From NCBI GenBank assembly GCA_910588505.1, contig CAJUPQ010000057.1:1-22998 (forward strand): a DNA stretch of 22,998 nucleotides, given 5' to 3'. The position numbers were made by a program, and so were the translations under genes. The notes under the pieces were generated by a model that was not told the DNA's origin, made no database searches, and worked only from the letters and a program-made list of their open reading frames with translations. Positions within the stretch are counted from its first letter, which is position 1. Each line of letters begins with the position of its first letter. Positions 14,699 to 22,930 of the stretch are shown one piece after another. The stretch is from an uncultured Hungatella sp. (GTDB lineage: Bacteria; Bacillota; Clostridia; Lachnospirales; Lachnospiraceae).

Positions 14699-15670
14699 AT
14701 GGCCTTTGTAAGGACAATGAGGGGGGATATTTCTCCCCAGGAGATGGGATTTACCTATTCCCATGAACATATTGTGTGCGTCCCCGCCTACTGGAAGGAG
14801 CGGGGGCAGGATGATCTTCTGTTAGATGATCCGGAAAAAAGTCTTGCGGAGGTTATGGCTGCCAAGAAGGCGGGGGTGGATACCATTGTGGACGCCACTG
14901 CCATTGACTATGGGAGACAGCCTCAGGCTGTGTATGACATTTCCGTGAAGACGGGTATGCACATCATCGCCACGGCGGGATTTAATAAGGGATTTCTGTG
15001 GGACGCGAAAATGCCCGGGCAGGAATGCACCTACCGCCAATGGATCGACGGGGCCTCTGTGGAGGAGCTGACCAGGTTTATCATCGGAGAGGTGGAAGTG
15101 GGGATGCAGGGTACGGATATCCGAGGCGGGCAGGTGAAGTTCGGCACAGGATACAACAGCATCACCCCCCTGGAGATCAAGACCATCCGGGCAGCCTGCC
15201 GGGCCCACCTGGCAACCGGGGCGCCCATACACGCCCACACCGAGGCCGGGACCATGGCTCTGGAGCAGATCCGATATCTGAAAGAAGAGGGGGTGGAGCT
15301 GTCCCGGGTGTCTTTTGGCCACATGGACCGGAATCCGGATACGTACTACCATCTGAAGATCGCCGAGACAGGGGCGTTCCTCTGCTTTGACGGAATCGCC
15401 AAGGTGAAGTACAACCCGGAATCTACCAGGATCAAGTGTATCCTTGAACTGGCAAGGAGAGGACATCAAAAACAGATCTTAGTTAGCGGAGACACGGCCA
15501 GAAAGAGTTACTATCACAGTTACACCTGGGCTTTGGGCCTGCCTTACATTAAGGAGCAGTGGATGGGGCGCCTTGTGGAGGAGGCCGGGCAGTGGGGCTT
15601 AGACGGTGAAAAGCTGGCGGAGGATATTTTTATCAACAATCCAAGACAGTGTTTTTCTTTTAACAGGTAA
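14699..15670 (+). CDS. Phosphotriesterase-family (PTE/Php-like) metal-dependent hydrolase
   Basis: The 323-residue protein belongs to the amidohydrolase superfamily, PTE-related branch, whose members hydrolyse lactones (including phosphorylated furanose lactones), amides or esters rather than insecticides. Metal-site residues are visible: His22 and His24 (SHEH), Lys147 (GGQVKFGT, the usual bridging carbamylated Lys), His180 (HAHTEAG), His208 (GHMDRN) and Asp265 (SGDTARK). The order matches a TIM barrel with a binuclear centre. The start is an ATG at 14699 after GGGGGAAG. Lying between the permeases and the creatininase-family gene, it is likely an early step in breakdown of the imported compound. 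A lactonase role fits the sugar-type transporter and kinase but is inference. Confidence 0.85.
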   Translation: MAFVRTMRGDISPQEMGFTYSHEHIVCVPAYWKERGQDDLLLDDPEKSLAEVMAAKKAGVDTIVDATAIDYGRQPQAVYDISVKTGMHIIATAGFNKGFLWDAKMPGQECTYRQWIDGASVEELTRFIIGEVEVGMQGTDIRGGQVKFGTGYNSITPLEIKTIRAACRAHLATGAPIHAHTEAGTMALEQIRYLKEEGVELSRVSFGHMDRNPDTYYHLKIAETGAFLCFDGIAKVKYNPESTRIKCILELARRGHQKQILVSGDTARKSYYHSYTWALGLPYIKEQWMGRLVEEAGQWGLDGEKLAEDIFINNPRQCFSFNR

Positions 15671-15682
15671 AGGAGTGTAAGG

Positions 15683-16411
15683 ATGAAACTTTCAGAATTA
15701 AATCAGAGCCAGGCCGGGGAGCTTAAACATATGGATGTGACGGCGCTGCTCCCGCTGGGGGCTGTGGAGGTTCACGGAGACCACCTTCCTCTGGGGACGG
15801 ATCTGTATCTGGCCCAGGCCCTGACAGACCTTGTGGAGAAAAAGATAGGGGAGGACAAGGCGTTGGTTCTGCCTGTGCTGCCTTACGGCCAGGTCTGGTC
15901 TCTGCGGGAGGCCCCTGGCAGCGTCCACATTCCCAATGATGTGTTAAGCGGCATGATCGCCGGGATCGGCAGAAGCCTGTGGAGGGCAGGGGTAAGGCGC
16001 ATGGCTGTGATCAACAGCCATGTGGGCAACGGGGACGCCATGAAGACGGCAGCCAGGAATCTCCATGATCTCTGTTCCATGAAGGTGTATCTTTTTACCT
16101 ACCCGGGGGCGGATGAGGCCATCAGAAAGGTGTGTACCAGCCCTATGCCTCATAAAGGGTATTTCCATGCCTGCGAGATCGAGACGTCCTATATGCTCTA
16201 CCTCTGTCCCCAGCGGGTAAACATGGAGAAAGCCGTCTGCCAGTATCCGGATTTTCCTCCGGAGTTTGACTATACGCCGATTCCATGGACCAAGTTTATG
16301 GACCGGGCGGTCCTGGGGGACGCCAAGGCGGCCACAGCCGGGAAGGGGCAGGTTATCATCCAGGCTGTGGTGGACAGAATGTGCGAGATCTTGTCAGGGA
16401 AGGAGGAGTGA
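15683..16411 (+). CDS. Creatininase family amidohydrolase
   Basis: This 242-residue protein has the creatininase fold signature. LPLGAVEVHGDHLPLGTD supplies Glu29, His31 and Asp40 as metal ligands, followed by EAPGSVHIPNDV, VINSHVGNGDA and HACEIETSYM with a further Glu ligand. Family members cleave cyclic or linear amides such as creatinine and formamidopyrimidines, or process mycofactocin precursor (MftE). The NSHVGN motif departs from the common NGHGGN, so true creatininase activity is doubtful. AAGGAG at 15670-15675 fixes the ATG. It lies 12 bases after the PTE-like gene and 2 bases before the kinase gene. An amide or lactam in the imported compound would explain it; the actual substrate is unknown. 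Confidence 0.85.
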   Translation: MKLSELNQSQAGELKHMDVTALLPLGAVEVHGDHLPLGTDLYLAQALTDLVEKKIGEDKALVLPVLPYGQVWSLREAPGSVHIPNDVLSGMIAGIGRSLWRAGVRRMAVINSHVGNGDAMKTAARNLHDLCSMKVYLFTYPGADEAIRKVCTSPMPHKGYFHACEIETSYMLYLCPQRVNMEKAVCQYPDFPPEFDYTPIPWTKFMDRAVLGDAKAATAGKGQVIIQAVVDRMCEILSGKEE

Positions 16412-16413
16412 CC

Positions 16414-17886
16414 ATGATCTTGGCCATTGACCTGGGTTCTTCCCAGATAAAGCTTTTGGCTATGGACGGGGAGGGGGAAGTGAAATGGGTGGAGGCCGTA
16501 CCTTATGAGACAGAGGCGCCAAGACCCGGGTGGCTGCAGCAGGACCCTTTCAGGTGGGAAGCTGCCATGAAGGAGGGATTTTCGCGGCTGGCGGGGAAGG
16601 TGGATTTAAAGGATGTGGAAGTTGTATCTTTCTCCGGCCACATGAGCGGCGTGGTGCTGGTGGACCGGGACGGCAGGGCTCTCTATCCCTGCGTCATGCT
16701 GTCGGATCTGAGAAGCGGCCAGGAGTGCAAGACCCTTCGGGAGATCTTTGGGGATGAACTGGAGAGGGCCACGGGAAATCCTCTGATACAGGCCTTCTCC
16801 CTGCCAAAGCTTCTGTGGCTGAAACACCATGAGCCCCAGGTCTATGGGAAGGCGTTTCGATGGCTTCCCCCAAAGGACTATCTCCGGTTCTGCCTCACCG
16901 GGGAGTTTGGGACAGAGGCCACGGACGCCTGGAACAGCCTGTGCCTGGACAGGGATACAAGGCAGTGGAGGGAGGACGTGATACGGGAGTCCGGCATCAG
17001 ACGGGAGCTTTTCCCCCAGGTGGGGGAGCCCTATGAGGCAGCGGGGCGGGTCACAAGGGAAGCCGCCTTGTGGAGCGGGCTTCGGGAGGGGACTAAGGTG
17101 GTCTTCGGTGGGGCGGATATGGCCTGCGGCGCTGTGGGCAACGGGCTGTTTGAGACCGGGGAGTCAACTTTGACTCTTGGGACCTGCGCTACGTTTCTCA
17201 CCATGGTTGAGGGCATAAGGAGGGATGCGGCAGGGAAGATCACCTTTCACACCCATGTTCTGCCCGGGAAGATGTACGGGCTTGGTTCCCACTTTAACGG
17301 CGGACTGGCAGTGAACTGGCTGGCCAGGCTTTTATCCCCGGACGAGACGGTGGACTATGATGAGATCGCCAGGCTGTCAGAGGAGGCGGGTAAGGTGGAG
17401 CCAGGGAGCTTAGGGGTTTTGACGATCCCGTTTCTGGCAGGAAGCGGTTCTCCCCACTTTGACGACAGGGACAGGCAGATGATCCTGGGGCTTAGCGGAG
17501 CGGTGACTAGGGCCGTGCTGTTTCGGAGTCAGCTGGAGGGCGTGGCGTATAACCTGCGGGAGACATTGGAGATTTTTGAGGGGATCGTCGGGGAGCGGAT
17601 GGAGCGCATCGTGCTGGGAGGCGGAGGCGTGAATGTAGGTATCTGGCCGCAAATCATCTGCGATGTGTTTGACAGGACATTTTCCCAGGCCCAGAATCCG
17701 GACGCTTCCGGGGTGGGCGCAGCGTATCTGGGCGGTTATGGGGCCGGGATATTTTCGGATCTGGAGGCTGTGAGCAGGAAGGGGCTGAGGATCCAGAGGA
17801 TTTTGGGGCCGATTGAGGAGAATCGGCGGGTGTATGATGAGGGGTATGAGGCGTATCGGGGGGCTTATGGGAGGTGGAAAGGGTAA
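16414..17886 (+). CDS. FGGY family carbohydrate kinase (xylulokinase-like)
   Basis: The 490-residue cytosolic enzyme should phosphorylate a sugar or polyol with ATP. It has both FGGY halves: phosphate loop IDLGSSQIKL at 5-14, the substrate region FSGHMSGVVLVDRDG and SDLRSGQEC, the presumed catalytic Asp235 in GGADMACGAVGNG, then GLGSHFNGGLAVNWL, and the C-terminal ATP-binding block LGGGGVNVGIWPQIICDVF. The length is normal. The start at 16414 is chosen because AGGAGG at 16401-16406 is 7 bases upstream and the residue run MILAIDLGSS is the family N-terminus; the open frame extends upstream to 16285 inside the creatininase gene but without family features. Substrate is not assignable; LsrK, xylulose and glycerol kinases are all in this family. 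Confidence 0.9.
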   Translation: MILAIDLGSSQIKLLAMDGEGEVKWVEAVPYETEAPRPGWLQQDPFRWEAAMKEGFSRLAGKVDLKDVEVVSFSGHMSGVVLVDRDGRALYPCVMLSDLRSGQECKTLREIFGDELERATGNPLIQAFSLPKLLWLKHHEPQVYGKAFRWLPPKDYLRFCLTGEFGTEATDAWNSLCLDRDTRQWREDVIRESGIRRELFPQVGEPYEAAGRVTREAALWSGLREGTKVVFGGADMACGAVGNGLFETGESTLTLGTCATFLTMVEGIRRDAAGKITFHTHVLPGKMYGLGSHFNGGLAVNWLARLLSPDETVDYDEIARLSEEAGKVEPGSLGVLTIPFLAGSGSPHFDDRDRQMILGLSGAVTRAVLFRSQLEGVAYNLRETLEIFEGIVGERMERIVLGGGGVNVGIWPQIICDVFDRTFSQAQNPDASGVGAAYLGGYGAGIFSDLEAVSRKGLRIQRILGPIEENRRVYDEGYEAYRGAYGRWKG

Positions 17887-17933
17887 AAGCGGGAGGTGAA
17901 AGGTCTTACCAGGTGGCGAGATATAGGAGGGAG

Positions 17934-19082
17934 ATGGGACAGGTTATGTGTGAGGCGCAGGGGGGAAGTCTGGAGATCTTGAAGGGATTGGTGGGGATTG
18001 ACACGACGAATCCGCCGGGGAGGGAGAGGGAAGCGGCTTTGTGGCTGGAAGGACTGTTGGAAGGCCATGGGTTTTTGTGTGAGGTGCAGGATCTGGGGGA
18101 TGGAAGGGCAAATCTGGTAGCGGTGGCAGAGGGCAGGGCTCAGGGGCCGGAGCTTTTGCTTAACGGGCATCTGGACGTGGTGCCGGCTATGGGCCAGTGG
18201 AGCGCTCCTCCTTTTAAGGCAGTGGTCAGGGACGGGAAGGTTTATGGCAGAGGATCCTGTGATATGAAGGGAGGCGTTGCCGCCATGTGCCAGGCCGCCA
18301 TCCGGGTTATGGAGAAGGGCGGCCCGGGGAAGGGGCGGTTAAAGCTTGTGTTTGTGGCGGATGAGGAGTGTTCCAATCTGGGATTAAGAGCGTATCTTCG
18401 GGAAATGGAAGAGGGAGATTTCGCGATTATCGGGGAGCCTACGGGGATGGAGGTGGCGGTGGCCCACCGGGGGGTTTCCAGGGATTATATTGATATCTAT
18501 GGGGAAGCTCATCACGCGGCGCTGCCGGACACAAAGCAGAATTCTTCGATCTTAAAGACGGCTCAGGCCATAGTGGCCATCCAAACCATGAACCAGGAGC
18601 TGGAAGGGTGGCGCCATGAGATCCTGCCGCCGCCGGGGATCGCCGTTACCAGGCTGGAGGCCTATGAGAAGGACAATGTGGTTCCGGGAAAGGTGCGGAT
18701 GCTGACGGATTTCAGGCTGCTGCCGGGCATGGAGAAGGAGGAGGTGAGCCGGTTTTTAAGACAGGGATTTTCGCGGGCAGGCCTTGACAAGGTGCAGATT
18801 ACCAGCCATTTTTATATGCCGGGAGGGGAGATCCCGGTGTCAGACTCCTATGTGGCCTGGATGTTGAAGGTCCGGGGAGAGATTTCGGGGAGTTTACACA
18901 GGCCTCAGGCTTTTGACGCTTCCTGTGAGCAGTGTTTTTTGGCAAATGCCGGTATAAAGACCATTATCTGTGGTCCCGGCAATCTGGCCCAGGCCCATAC
19001 GGTAGATGAGTATGTGGAGATCAGCCAGCTTGAGACGGCGGTAATGTTTTATGAGAGGGCGATCCGGGAGATCCTTGGGTAA
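17934..19082 (+). CDS. M20 family metallopeptidase (ArgE/DapE/dipeptidase-like)
   Basis: M20 enzymes use two zinc ions to hydrolyse amide bonds in dipeptides, N-acyl amino acids or carbamoyl compounds. With the start used here (382 residues) ligands are His79 (NGHLDVVP), Asp110 (GRGSCDMKGG), Glu144/145 (DEE), Glu168 (GEPT) and a C-terminal His in LAQAHTVDEY. The dimerisation domain sits about 175-290. The start is uncertain: ATG at 17934 has AGGAGG only 3 bases upstream; ATG at 17946 is also possible; a GTG at 17874 would overlap the kinase gene by 13 bases and add 20 residues of poor family fit. It is tightly linked to the kinase gene, so it probably removes an amide-bound group from the same substrate. 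Confidence 0.88.
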   Translation: MGQVMCEAQGGSLEILKGLVGIDTTNPPGREREAALWLEGLLEGHGFLCEVQDLGDGRANLVAVAEGRAQGPELLLNGHLDVVPAMGQWSAPPFKAVVRDGKVYGRGSCDMKGGVAAMCQAAIRVMEKGGPGKGRLKLVFVADEECSNLGLRAYLREMEEGDFAIIGEPTGMEVAVAHRGVSRDYIDIYGEAHHAALPDTKQNSSILKTAQAIVAIQTMNQELEGWRHEILPPPGIAVTRLEAYEKDNVVPGKVRMLTDFRLLPGMEKEEVSRFLRQGFSRAGLDKVQITSHFYMPGGEIPVSDSYVAWMLKVRGEISGSLHRPQAFDASCEQCFLANAGIKTIICGPGNLAQAHTVDEYVEISQLETAVMFYERAIREILG

Positions 19083-19169
19083 GGAACTCTGGTCTAAATT
19101 TCCGGGTGTACCTTGCGAAAAAAGATGCAGGATTTATTAATGAAATTGCGCGAAAAATGAGGGATGACT

Positions 19170-20273
19170 ATGAAAGATCAGGACGGGTGGAAGGATCTGC
19201 CGACTCCGGCGGTAGTGGTAGATCTGGATATTGTGGAGAGAAACATAAAGACCATGGCAGAACAGGCGGCAACATACGGGATCAGACACAGGCCCCACAT
19301 AAAGACTCACCGGTCGGGATACCTTGCAAACCTGCAGATACAGGCCGGATGTTGCGGGGTTACGGCGGCCAAGCTGGGGGAGGCCCAGGTGATGGCGGAC
19401 TGCGGGATCCAGGATATTTTTATCGCCTATCCGATTATTGGACAGGACAAGCTCCAGTGGCTTTTTGAGTTAAGCCAGAGGGTGAAGGTGTCCGGAATTA
19501 TCAACAGCGTGGAGGGCGCAAAAGCTTTGAGCCGGCGTTTTGAGCAGGCCGGAAAGCGGTTTACCGTGCTTATTGAGATTGACGGGGGACTGAACCGGGG
19601 CGGGGTGAAGCCTATGGAGCACGCCCTCTTCTTTGGCAATCAGGTGAAGGATCTGCCTGGGCTGGATATCAGGGGCCTGATGTACTATGGAGGGCTTATC
19701 TACAACAGCCGGGATAAGACAGAGGTGGAGGCGTACTGCAAAAGGGAGAGGGATCAGCTGGTGGAGACTGCAGAGCTTCTGCGGGCCCACGGGTTTACCA
19801 TGGAGGTTTTAAGCGCAGGTTCCAGCTTTTCTGGAAAATATCCCTGGCTTTTGGAGGGAATTACGGAGATACGCAGCGGCCATTATATTTTCAACGACTG
19901 CGGACAGCTGGACGTGGGACTGGCGCAGCCGGAGGACTGCGCTCTGCGAGTGGTTACCACAGTGGTGGCAAAGCCGGATGAAGAGACCGTGATCTGCGAT
20001 GTGGGCACCAAGTCCCTGACCAGCGATATGTGCCATCACAGGAAGGGCTATGGGTATATAGATCAATATCCGGATATGGAGGTTTACGCCCTTAATGAGG
20101 AGCACGCTTTTGTGCGGCAGGCAGGGGGAAATCCTTTACGGATTGGGGAGAAAATCACCATAGTTCCAAACCATGCCTGCGTGGTGACCAACCTTGCCCG
20201 AAAGGTTTATGGGTTTCGGGGAGGGAGGCTGGAGCGGATGATTCCTATTGACGCCAGAGGACGGAGTGAGTAA
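19170..20273 (+). CDS. D-threonine aldolase / D-serine dehydratase-like PLP enzyme (alanine racemase-type barrel)
   Basis: This 367-residue protein has the fold-type III PLP barrel of the DSD1/D-threonine aldolase group. Near the N-terminus is PTPAVVVDLDIVERNIKTM, then RPHIKTHR with Lys45 as the PLP-binding residue, then LIEIDGGLNRGG and GITEIRSGHYIFNDC. The C-terminal domain has PNHACVVTN, where His335 and Cys337 would hold the metal, as in eukaryotic-type D-serine dehydratase. Such enzymes split D-threonine to glycine and acetaldehyde, or dehydrate D-serine through aminoacrylate; some act on 3-hydroxyaspartate. The start at 19170 has GAGGG 6 bases upstream; an in-frame ATG at 19164 is too close to that site. 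It is 87 bases after the M20 gene, with no clear promoter between. Confidence 0.87.
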   Translation: MKDQDGWKDLPTPAVVVDLDIVERNIKTMAEQAATYGIRHRPHIKTHRSGYLANLQIQAGCCGVTAAKLGEAQVMADCGIQDIFIAYPIIGQDKLQWLFELSQRVKVSGIINSVEGAKALSRRFEQAGKRFTVLIEIDGGLNRGGVKPMEHALFFGNQVKDLPGLDIRGLMYYGGLIYNSRDKTEVEAYCKRERDQLVETAELLRAHGFTMEVLSAGSSFSGKYPWLLEGITEIRSGHYIFNDCGQLDVGLAQPEDCALRVVTTVVAKPDEETVICDVGTKSLTSDMCHHRKGYGYIDQYPDMEVYALNEEHAFVRQAGGNPLRIGEKITIVPNHACVVTNLARKVYGFRGGRLERMIPIDARGRSE

Positions 20274-20403
20274 TTGTTTGATGTGGAAGTCTCTTTTTAT
20301 TAGGAATCTGCGGGTTCCCTTTACCAATAACCTGGCATAACAAAGCGTCAGGATGATGAAAGTAAGCGGATGCTTTCGGACTTCGAAAGGAACAGGGTGC
20401 TTT

Positions 20404-20435
20404 GCCACCATCACGATAATCTTCGCCTTTGCTTA
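20404..20435 (-). repeat. REP-like dispersed element, copy B (diverged)
   Basis: Read on the minus strand: AAGCAAAGGCGAAGATTATC then GTGATGGTGG, matching the core of the elements at 42-75 and 8886-8946. A weaker inverted partner lies upstream (CAAAGCGTCAGGATGATG, near 20340-20357), so the 239-bp gap between the PLP enzyme and the metallo-hydrolase gene may fold into a large imperfect hairpin. Both this copy and copy A are followed by a short AT-rich stretch. Confidence 0.5.
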
Positions 20436-20512
20436 TTCAATTATACAGCACATTCATAAGTTACCATTGTATGCAGGCAACCATTCGTAATATCTTTAAG
20501 AAAGGAGACAGT

Positions 20513-21256
20513 ATGAGGATACATGAGAGTGTGTGGGTGGTTGGCTCCGGGGATGCCGGGTTTGGGCTGACTCACCCGGCGGACTGCACCGTCTATCTGC
20601 TGGACGGGGGCAGGGAATGGGCGCTGATCGACACGGGCAGCGGCATGGATACAGGGCTGATCGCGGAGAAAATCCTGGCTTTGGGGACCCCCCTTGAAGC
20701 TGTGAGGAAAATCTTTCTGACCCACGGCCACGGCGACCACGCCGGCGGCGCCAAAGAGTTAAGCGCTATGTGCGGGGCAGAGGTTTTTGCCATGGAGCAG
20801 ACGGCAAAGTTTGTGTCAGAGGGCGACCTAAAAGCTCTCTCCCTGGATGCAGCCATTGACTCCGGCGTCTATGAGCAGGGGTTTTTGTTCCGGCCCTGCA
20901 AGGTGACGCCCCTGAAAGACGGGGATCGGGTCCAGGTGGGGGACATGGAGGTGGAGGCGCTGCTTATGGAGGGCCACTGCAAAGGTCATGGATGTTTTCA
21001 GGTGGATCTGGGCGGAAAGAAGGCATTATTTTCCGGGGATTCCGTATTTTTTGGAGGAAAGATCTCCCTTCAGGCCATCTGGGACTGTGAGCTTGGGGAC
21101 TATGTTAACACCTTAAGGCGGCTGGAGGATGTAAGGCCGGAGGCGCTGTTTCCCTCCCACGGGGCTTTTTCGTTAAACAGAGGGTATCTTCACTGCCAGA
21201 AAGCCATGGATGCCATAAGGGCTTTGGGGATACCGAAAAATATGATAGGAGAGTAA
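20513..21256 (+). CDS. Metallo-beta-lactamase-fold hydrolase
   Basis: The 247-residue protein has the MBL-fold metal site: His71, His73, Asp75 and His76 in THGHGDHAGG, a further His in MEGHCKGHGCF, Asp in FSGDSVFFGG and a last His in FPSHGAF. This fold hydrolyses thioesters, lactones, phosphodiesters and related bonds, and sequence alone does not give the substrate. The ATG at 20513 is chosen because AAAGGAG at 20501-20507 precedes it; the frame is open back to 20429 but those 28 residues look non-coding. It comes after the REP-like gap, so it may be on a separate transcript, though it shares strand and neighbourhood with the catabolic genes. The RidA-like gene begins 5 bases after its stop. 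Confidence 0.85.
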   Translation: MRIHESVWVVGSGDAGFGLTHPADCTVYLLDGGREWALIDTGSGMDTGLIAEKILALGTPLEAVRKIFLTHGHGDHAGGAKELSAMCGAEVFAMEQTAKFVSEGDLKALSLDAAIDSGVYEQGFLFRPCKVTPLKDGDRVQVGDMEVEALLMEGHCKGHGCFQVDLGGKKALFSGDSVFFGGKISLQAIWDCELGDYVNTLRRLEDVRPEALFPSHGAFSLNRGYLHCQKAMDAIRALGIPKNMIGE

Positions 21257-21261
21257 ACGAG

Positions 21262-21729
21262 ATGAGAGATGTCTATGAGATTTTGAGAGAAATGGAAGTT
21301 ATGCTGCCCACACCGCCTGCAAAGGGGGGCGTCTACACGCCGGTGCAGGAGTTTGGGGAGAAGTTTTTGTACTGTTCCGGCTGCGGGCCGGCGCTGGCTG
21401 ACGGACAGACGGTGATCGGGACTCTGGGCCGGGATCTGACCGTGGAAGAGGGGCAGAAGGCTGCCTACAACTGTGTGCTGAACCTGCTGGCCAATCTCCA
21501 TGAGAAGACAGGGGATCTGAATAAGATCCGCCGTTTTGTGAAGGTTCTCGGGTTTGTGAACAGCGCCGATGATTTTAAGGAGCAGCCTCAGGTGGTAAAC
21601 GGCGGTTCCAGGCTGCTTTTGCAGATCTTTGGGGAGGAGGCGGGGCTTCCGGCCAGGACCGCGGTGGGGACCAACGCGCTGCCCGGAGGGATCGCCTGCG
21701 AGATAGAAGTGCTGGTGGAGTTGAAGTAG
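21262..21729 (+). CDS. RidA/YjgF family protein (enamine/imine deaminase-like)
   Basis: RidA proteins hydrolyse reactive enamines and imines such as 2-aminoacrylate made by PLP dehydratases. This 155-residue member has the core FLYCSGCGPAL, VEEGQKAAYNCVLNLLANLH and ARTAVGTNALPGG followed by ACEIEVLVEL. Arg132 corresponds to the carboxylate-binding Arg of active RidA, and Glu147 or Glu149 to its partner. It is about 25 residues longer at the N-terminus than E. coli RidA, as in the YjgF-like subgroup 1, so activity is not certain. Its ribosome site (AGGAGAG, 21248-21253) lies within the end of the MBL gene, which implies coupling. It is the last gene of the cluster and is followed by a strong terminator. 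Confidence 0.87.
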   Translation: MRDVYEILREMEVMLPTPPAKGGVYTPVQEFGEKFLYCSGCGPALADGQTVIGTLGRDLTVEEGQKAAYNCVLNLLANLHEKTGDLNKIRRFVKVLGFVNSADDFKEQPQVVNGGSRLLLQIFGEEAGLPARTAVGTNALPGGIACEIEVLVELK

Positions 21730-21738
21730 GTAAAAAAT

Positions 21739-21791
21739 AAAAAAGATTAGAGCTGATCACTTACAAAGACTGATCCGTTCTAATCTTTTTT
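21739..21791. terminator. Bidirectional terminator between ridA-like and GT2 genes
   Basis: AAAAAAGATTAGA (21739-21751) and TCTAATCTTTTTT (21779-21791) pair perfectly over 13 bp, with A and T runs giving a U tail on both strands. Inside is a second 5-bp stem (GATCA/TGATC). It serves the convergent genes on both sides. Confidence 0.88.
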
Positions 21792-21824
21792 ATTAACCGC
21801 CAATGGTGTGCTAATTTGCGAGTG

Positions 21825-22796
21825 TTATTTACTTTGTGAATTAGTGCAACGATGTACTAGCTGCCTGCGGCGTTCATGAGCCTCCATAAGGCGGAACTCA
21901 AAATCCTGCCGGTTTTTCCGTATGAGGGTCTGGAGGATGACGCCGGAGAACAGGGTCAGCAGGGCGGCAATGGCACAGAACCCGCACACGATAAGGGTGG
22001 GGTAGCGGGGGACCAGCCCGGTGGCAAGGTACTCTCCAAACACCGGAAGAAAGAACAGGCCGGACAGTGCTGCCAGAAACAGGGATACAAGACCGAAAAA
22101 GGACAGGGGCCTATAGTCCCGGTACAGCCGCAGGATAGTCTTTAGAACTTTGAAGCCGTCAGAGAAGGTGTTCAGTTTTGACACACTGCCCAATGGCCTG
22201 TCCCGGTAGTCGATAACCACGTTTTTGATGACCATATTTTTGTCTACAGCATGGATGCTCATCTCCGTCTCGATCTCAAAGCCTTTGGACAGTACAGGGA
22301 AGGTCTTTACAAATTCATAGCTGAAGGCACGGTAGCCGGTCATGATGTCCCGGATCTTGGTCTTGAACAGCCGGTTGATGGAAAAGCGCACCAGGGTGTT
22401 GCCGAAGTTGTGGAAGGGCCTTTTGTTCTGGGAAAAGTAGGTGGAGGAGAGGCGGTCGCCGACCACCATGTCGGCCTGATGAAAGAGGACTTCATCCGCC
22501 AAGGCCCTGGCCGCCTCGGCGGGGTAGGTGTCGTCGCCGTCGATCATGATGTAGCAGAGAGCGTCGATCTCCCGAAACATCCGCCGCACCACATTGCCCT
22601 TGCCCTGGAGGGGCTCCGTGCGGACGATAGCCCCGGCTTTTTCCGCTAAAGCGCCTGTGTTGTCCGTGGAATTGTTGTCGTAGACATACACCGATGCCTC
22701 GGGGAGGGCGCGCTTAAAGTCTGTGACCACCTTTTCGATGGTGCGGCTTTCATTGTAGCAGGGGATGAGGACTGCGACCTTATCTAAATGGTTCAT
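21825..22796 (-). CDS. GT2 family glycosyltransferase with two C-terminal membrane helices
   Basis: The 323-residue protein begins KVAVLIPCYNESRTIEKVV and has a GT-A fold: YVYDNNSTDNTG at 38-48, the metal-binding IDGDDTYPAEA with Asp86 and Asp88, then FKTKIRDIMTGYRAFSYEF, a mark of DPM1/GtrB-type enzymes that load a sugar from a nucleotide onto a polyprenyl phosphate. Two helices follow (about 240-262, FFGLVSLFLAALSGLFFLPV, and 274-297). It likely makes a lipid-linked sugar donor at the inner membrane face for surface glycan modification. The start at 22796 has GGAGAA about 9 bases upstream on the minus strand; the open frame to 22889 would run into the tmRNA terminator. It is read away from the tmRNA and converges with the catabolic cluster. 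Confidence 0.9.
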   Translation of the reverse strand: MNHLDKVAVLIPCYNESRTIEKVVTDFKRALPEASVYVYDNNSTDNTGALAEKAGAIVRTEPLQGKGNVVRRMFREIDALCYIMIDGDDTYPAEAARALADEVLFHQADMVVGDRLSSTYFSQNKRPFHNFGNTLVRFSINRLFKTKIRDIMTGYRAFSYEFVKTFPVLSKGFEIETEMSIHAVDKNMVIKNVVIDYRDRPLGSVSKLNTFSDGFKVLKTILRLYRDYRPLSFFGLVSLFLAALSGLFFLPVFGEYLATGLVPRYPTLIVCGFCAIAALLTLFSGVILQTLIRKNRQDFEFRLMEAHERRRQLVHRCTNSQSK

Positions 22797-22855
22797 GGCT
22801 GATTCTCCATTCTCCGGATGTTTGGTTTTATGTAAGGGGTGACAGACATAAACAT

Positions 22856-22903
22856 AAAAGGCATAAAGTGTGCCGAGATCACCGGGCAAGCTTTATGCCT
22901 TTT
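22856..22903. terminator. tmRNA terminator (bidirectional hairpin)
   Basis: AAAAGGCATAAAG (22856-22868) and CTTTATGCCTTTT (22891-22903) form a 13-bp perfect stem with A/T runs on both sides; TGCC/GGCA inside can extend it. On the minus strand it lies 28 bases after the tmRNA 3' end, as expected for the ssrA terminator. It separates ssrA from the downstream GT2 gene. Confidence 0.85.
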
Positions 22904-22930
22904 TGAATGTCATAGCATATCTTAAAAGAG

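Noticed and set aside
15683..16411. True creatininase in a creatinine degradation pathway
   Set aside because: No creatinase or sarcosine oxidase/reductase genes nearby and the NSHVGN motif departs from the usual NGHGGN; kept only as a family-level call.
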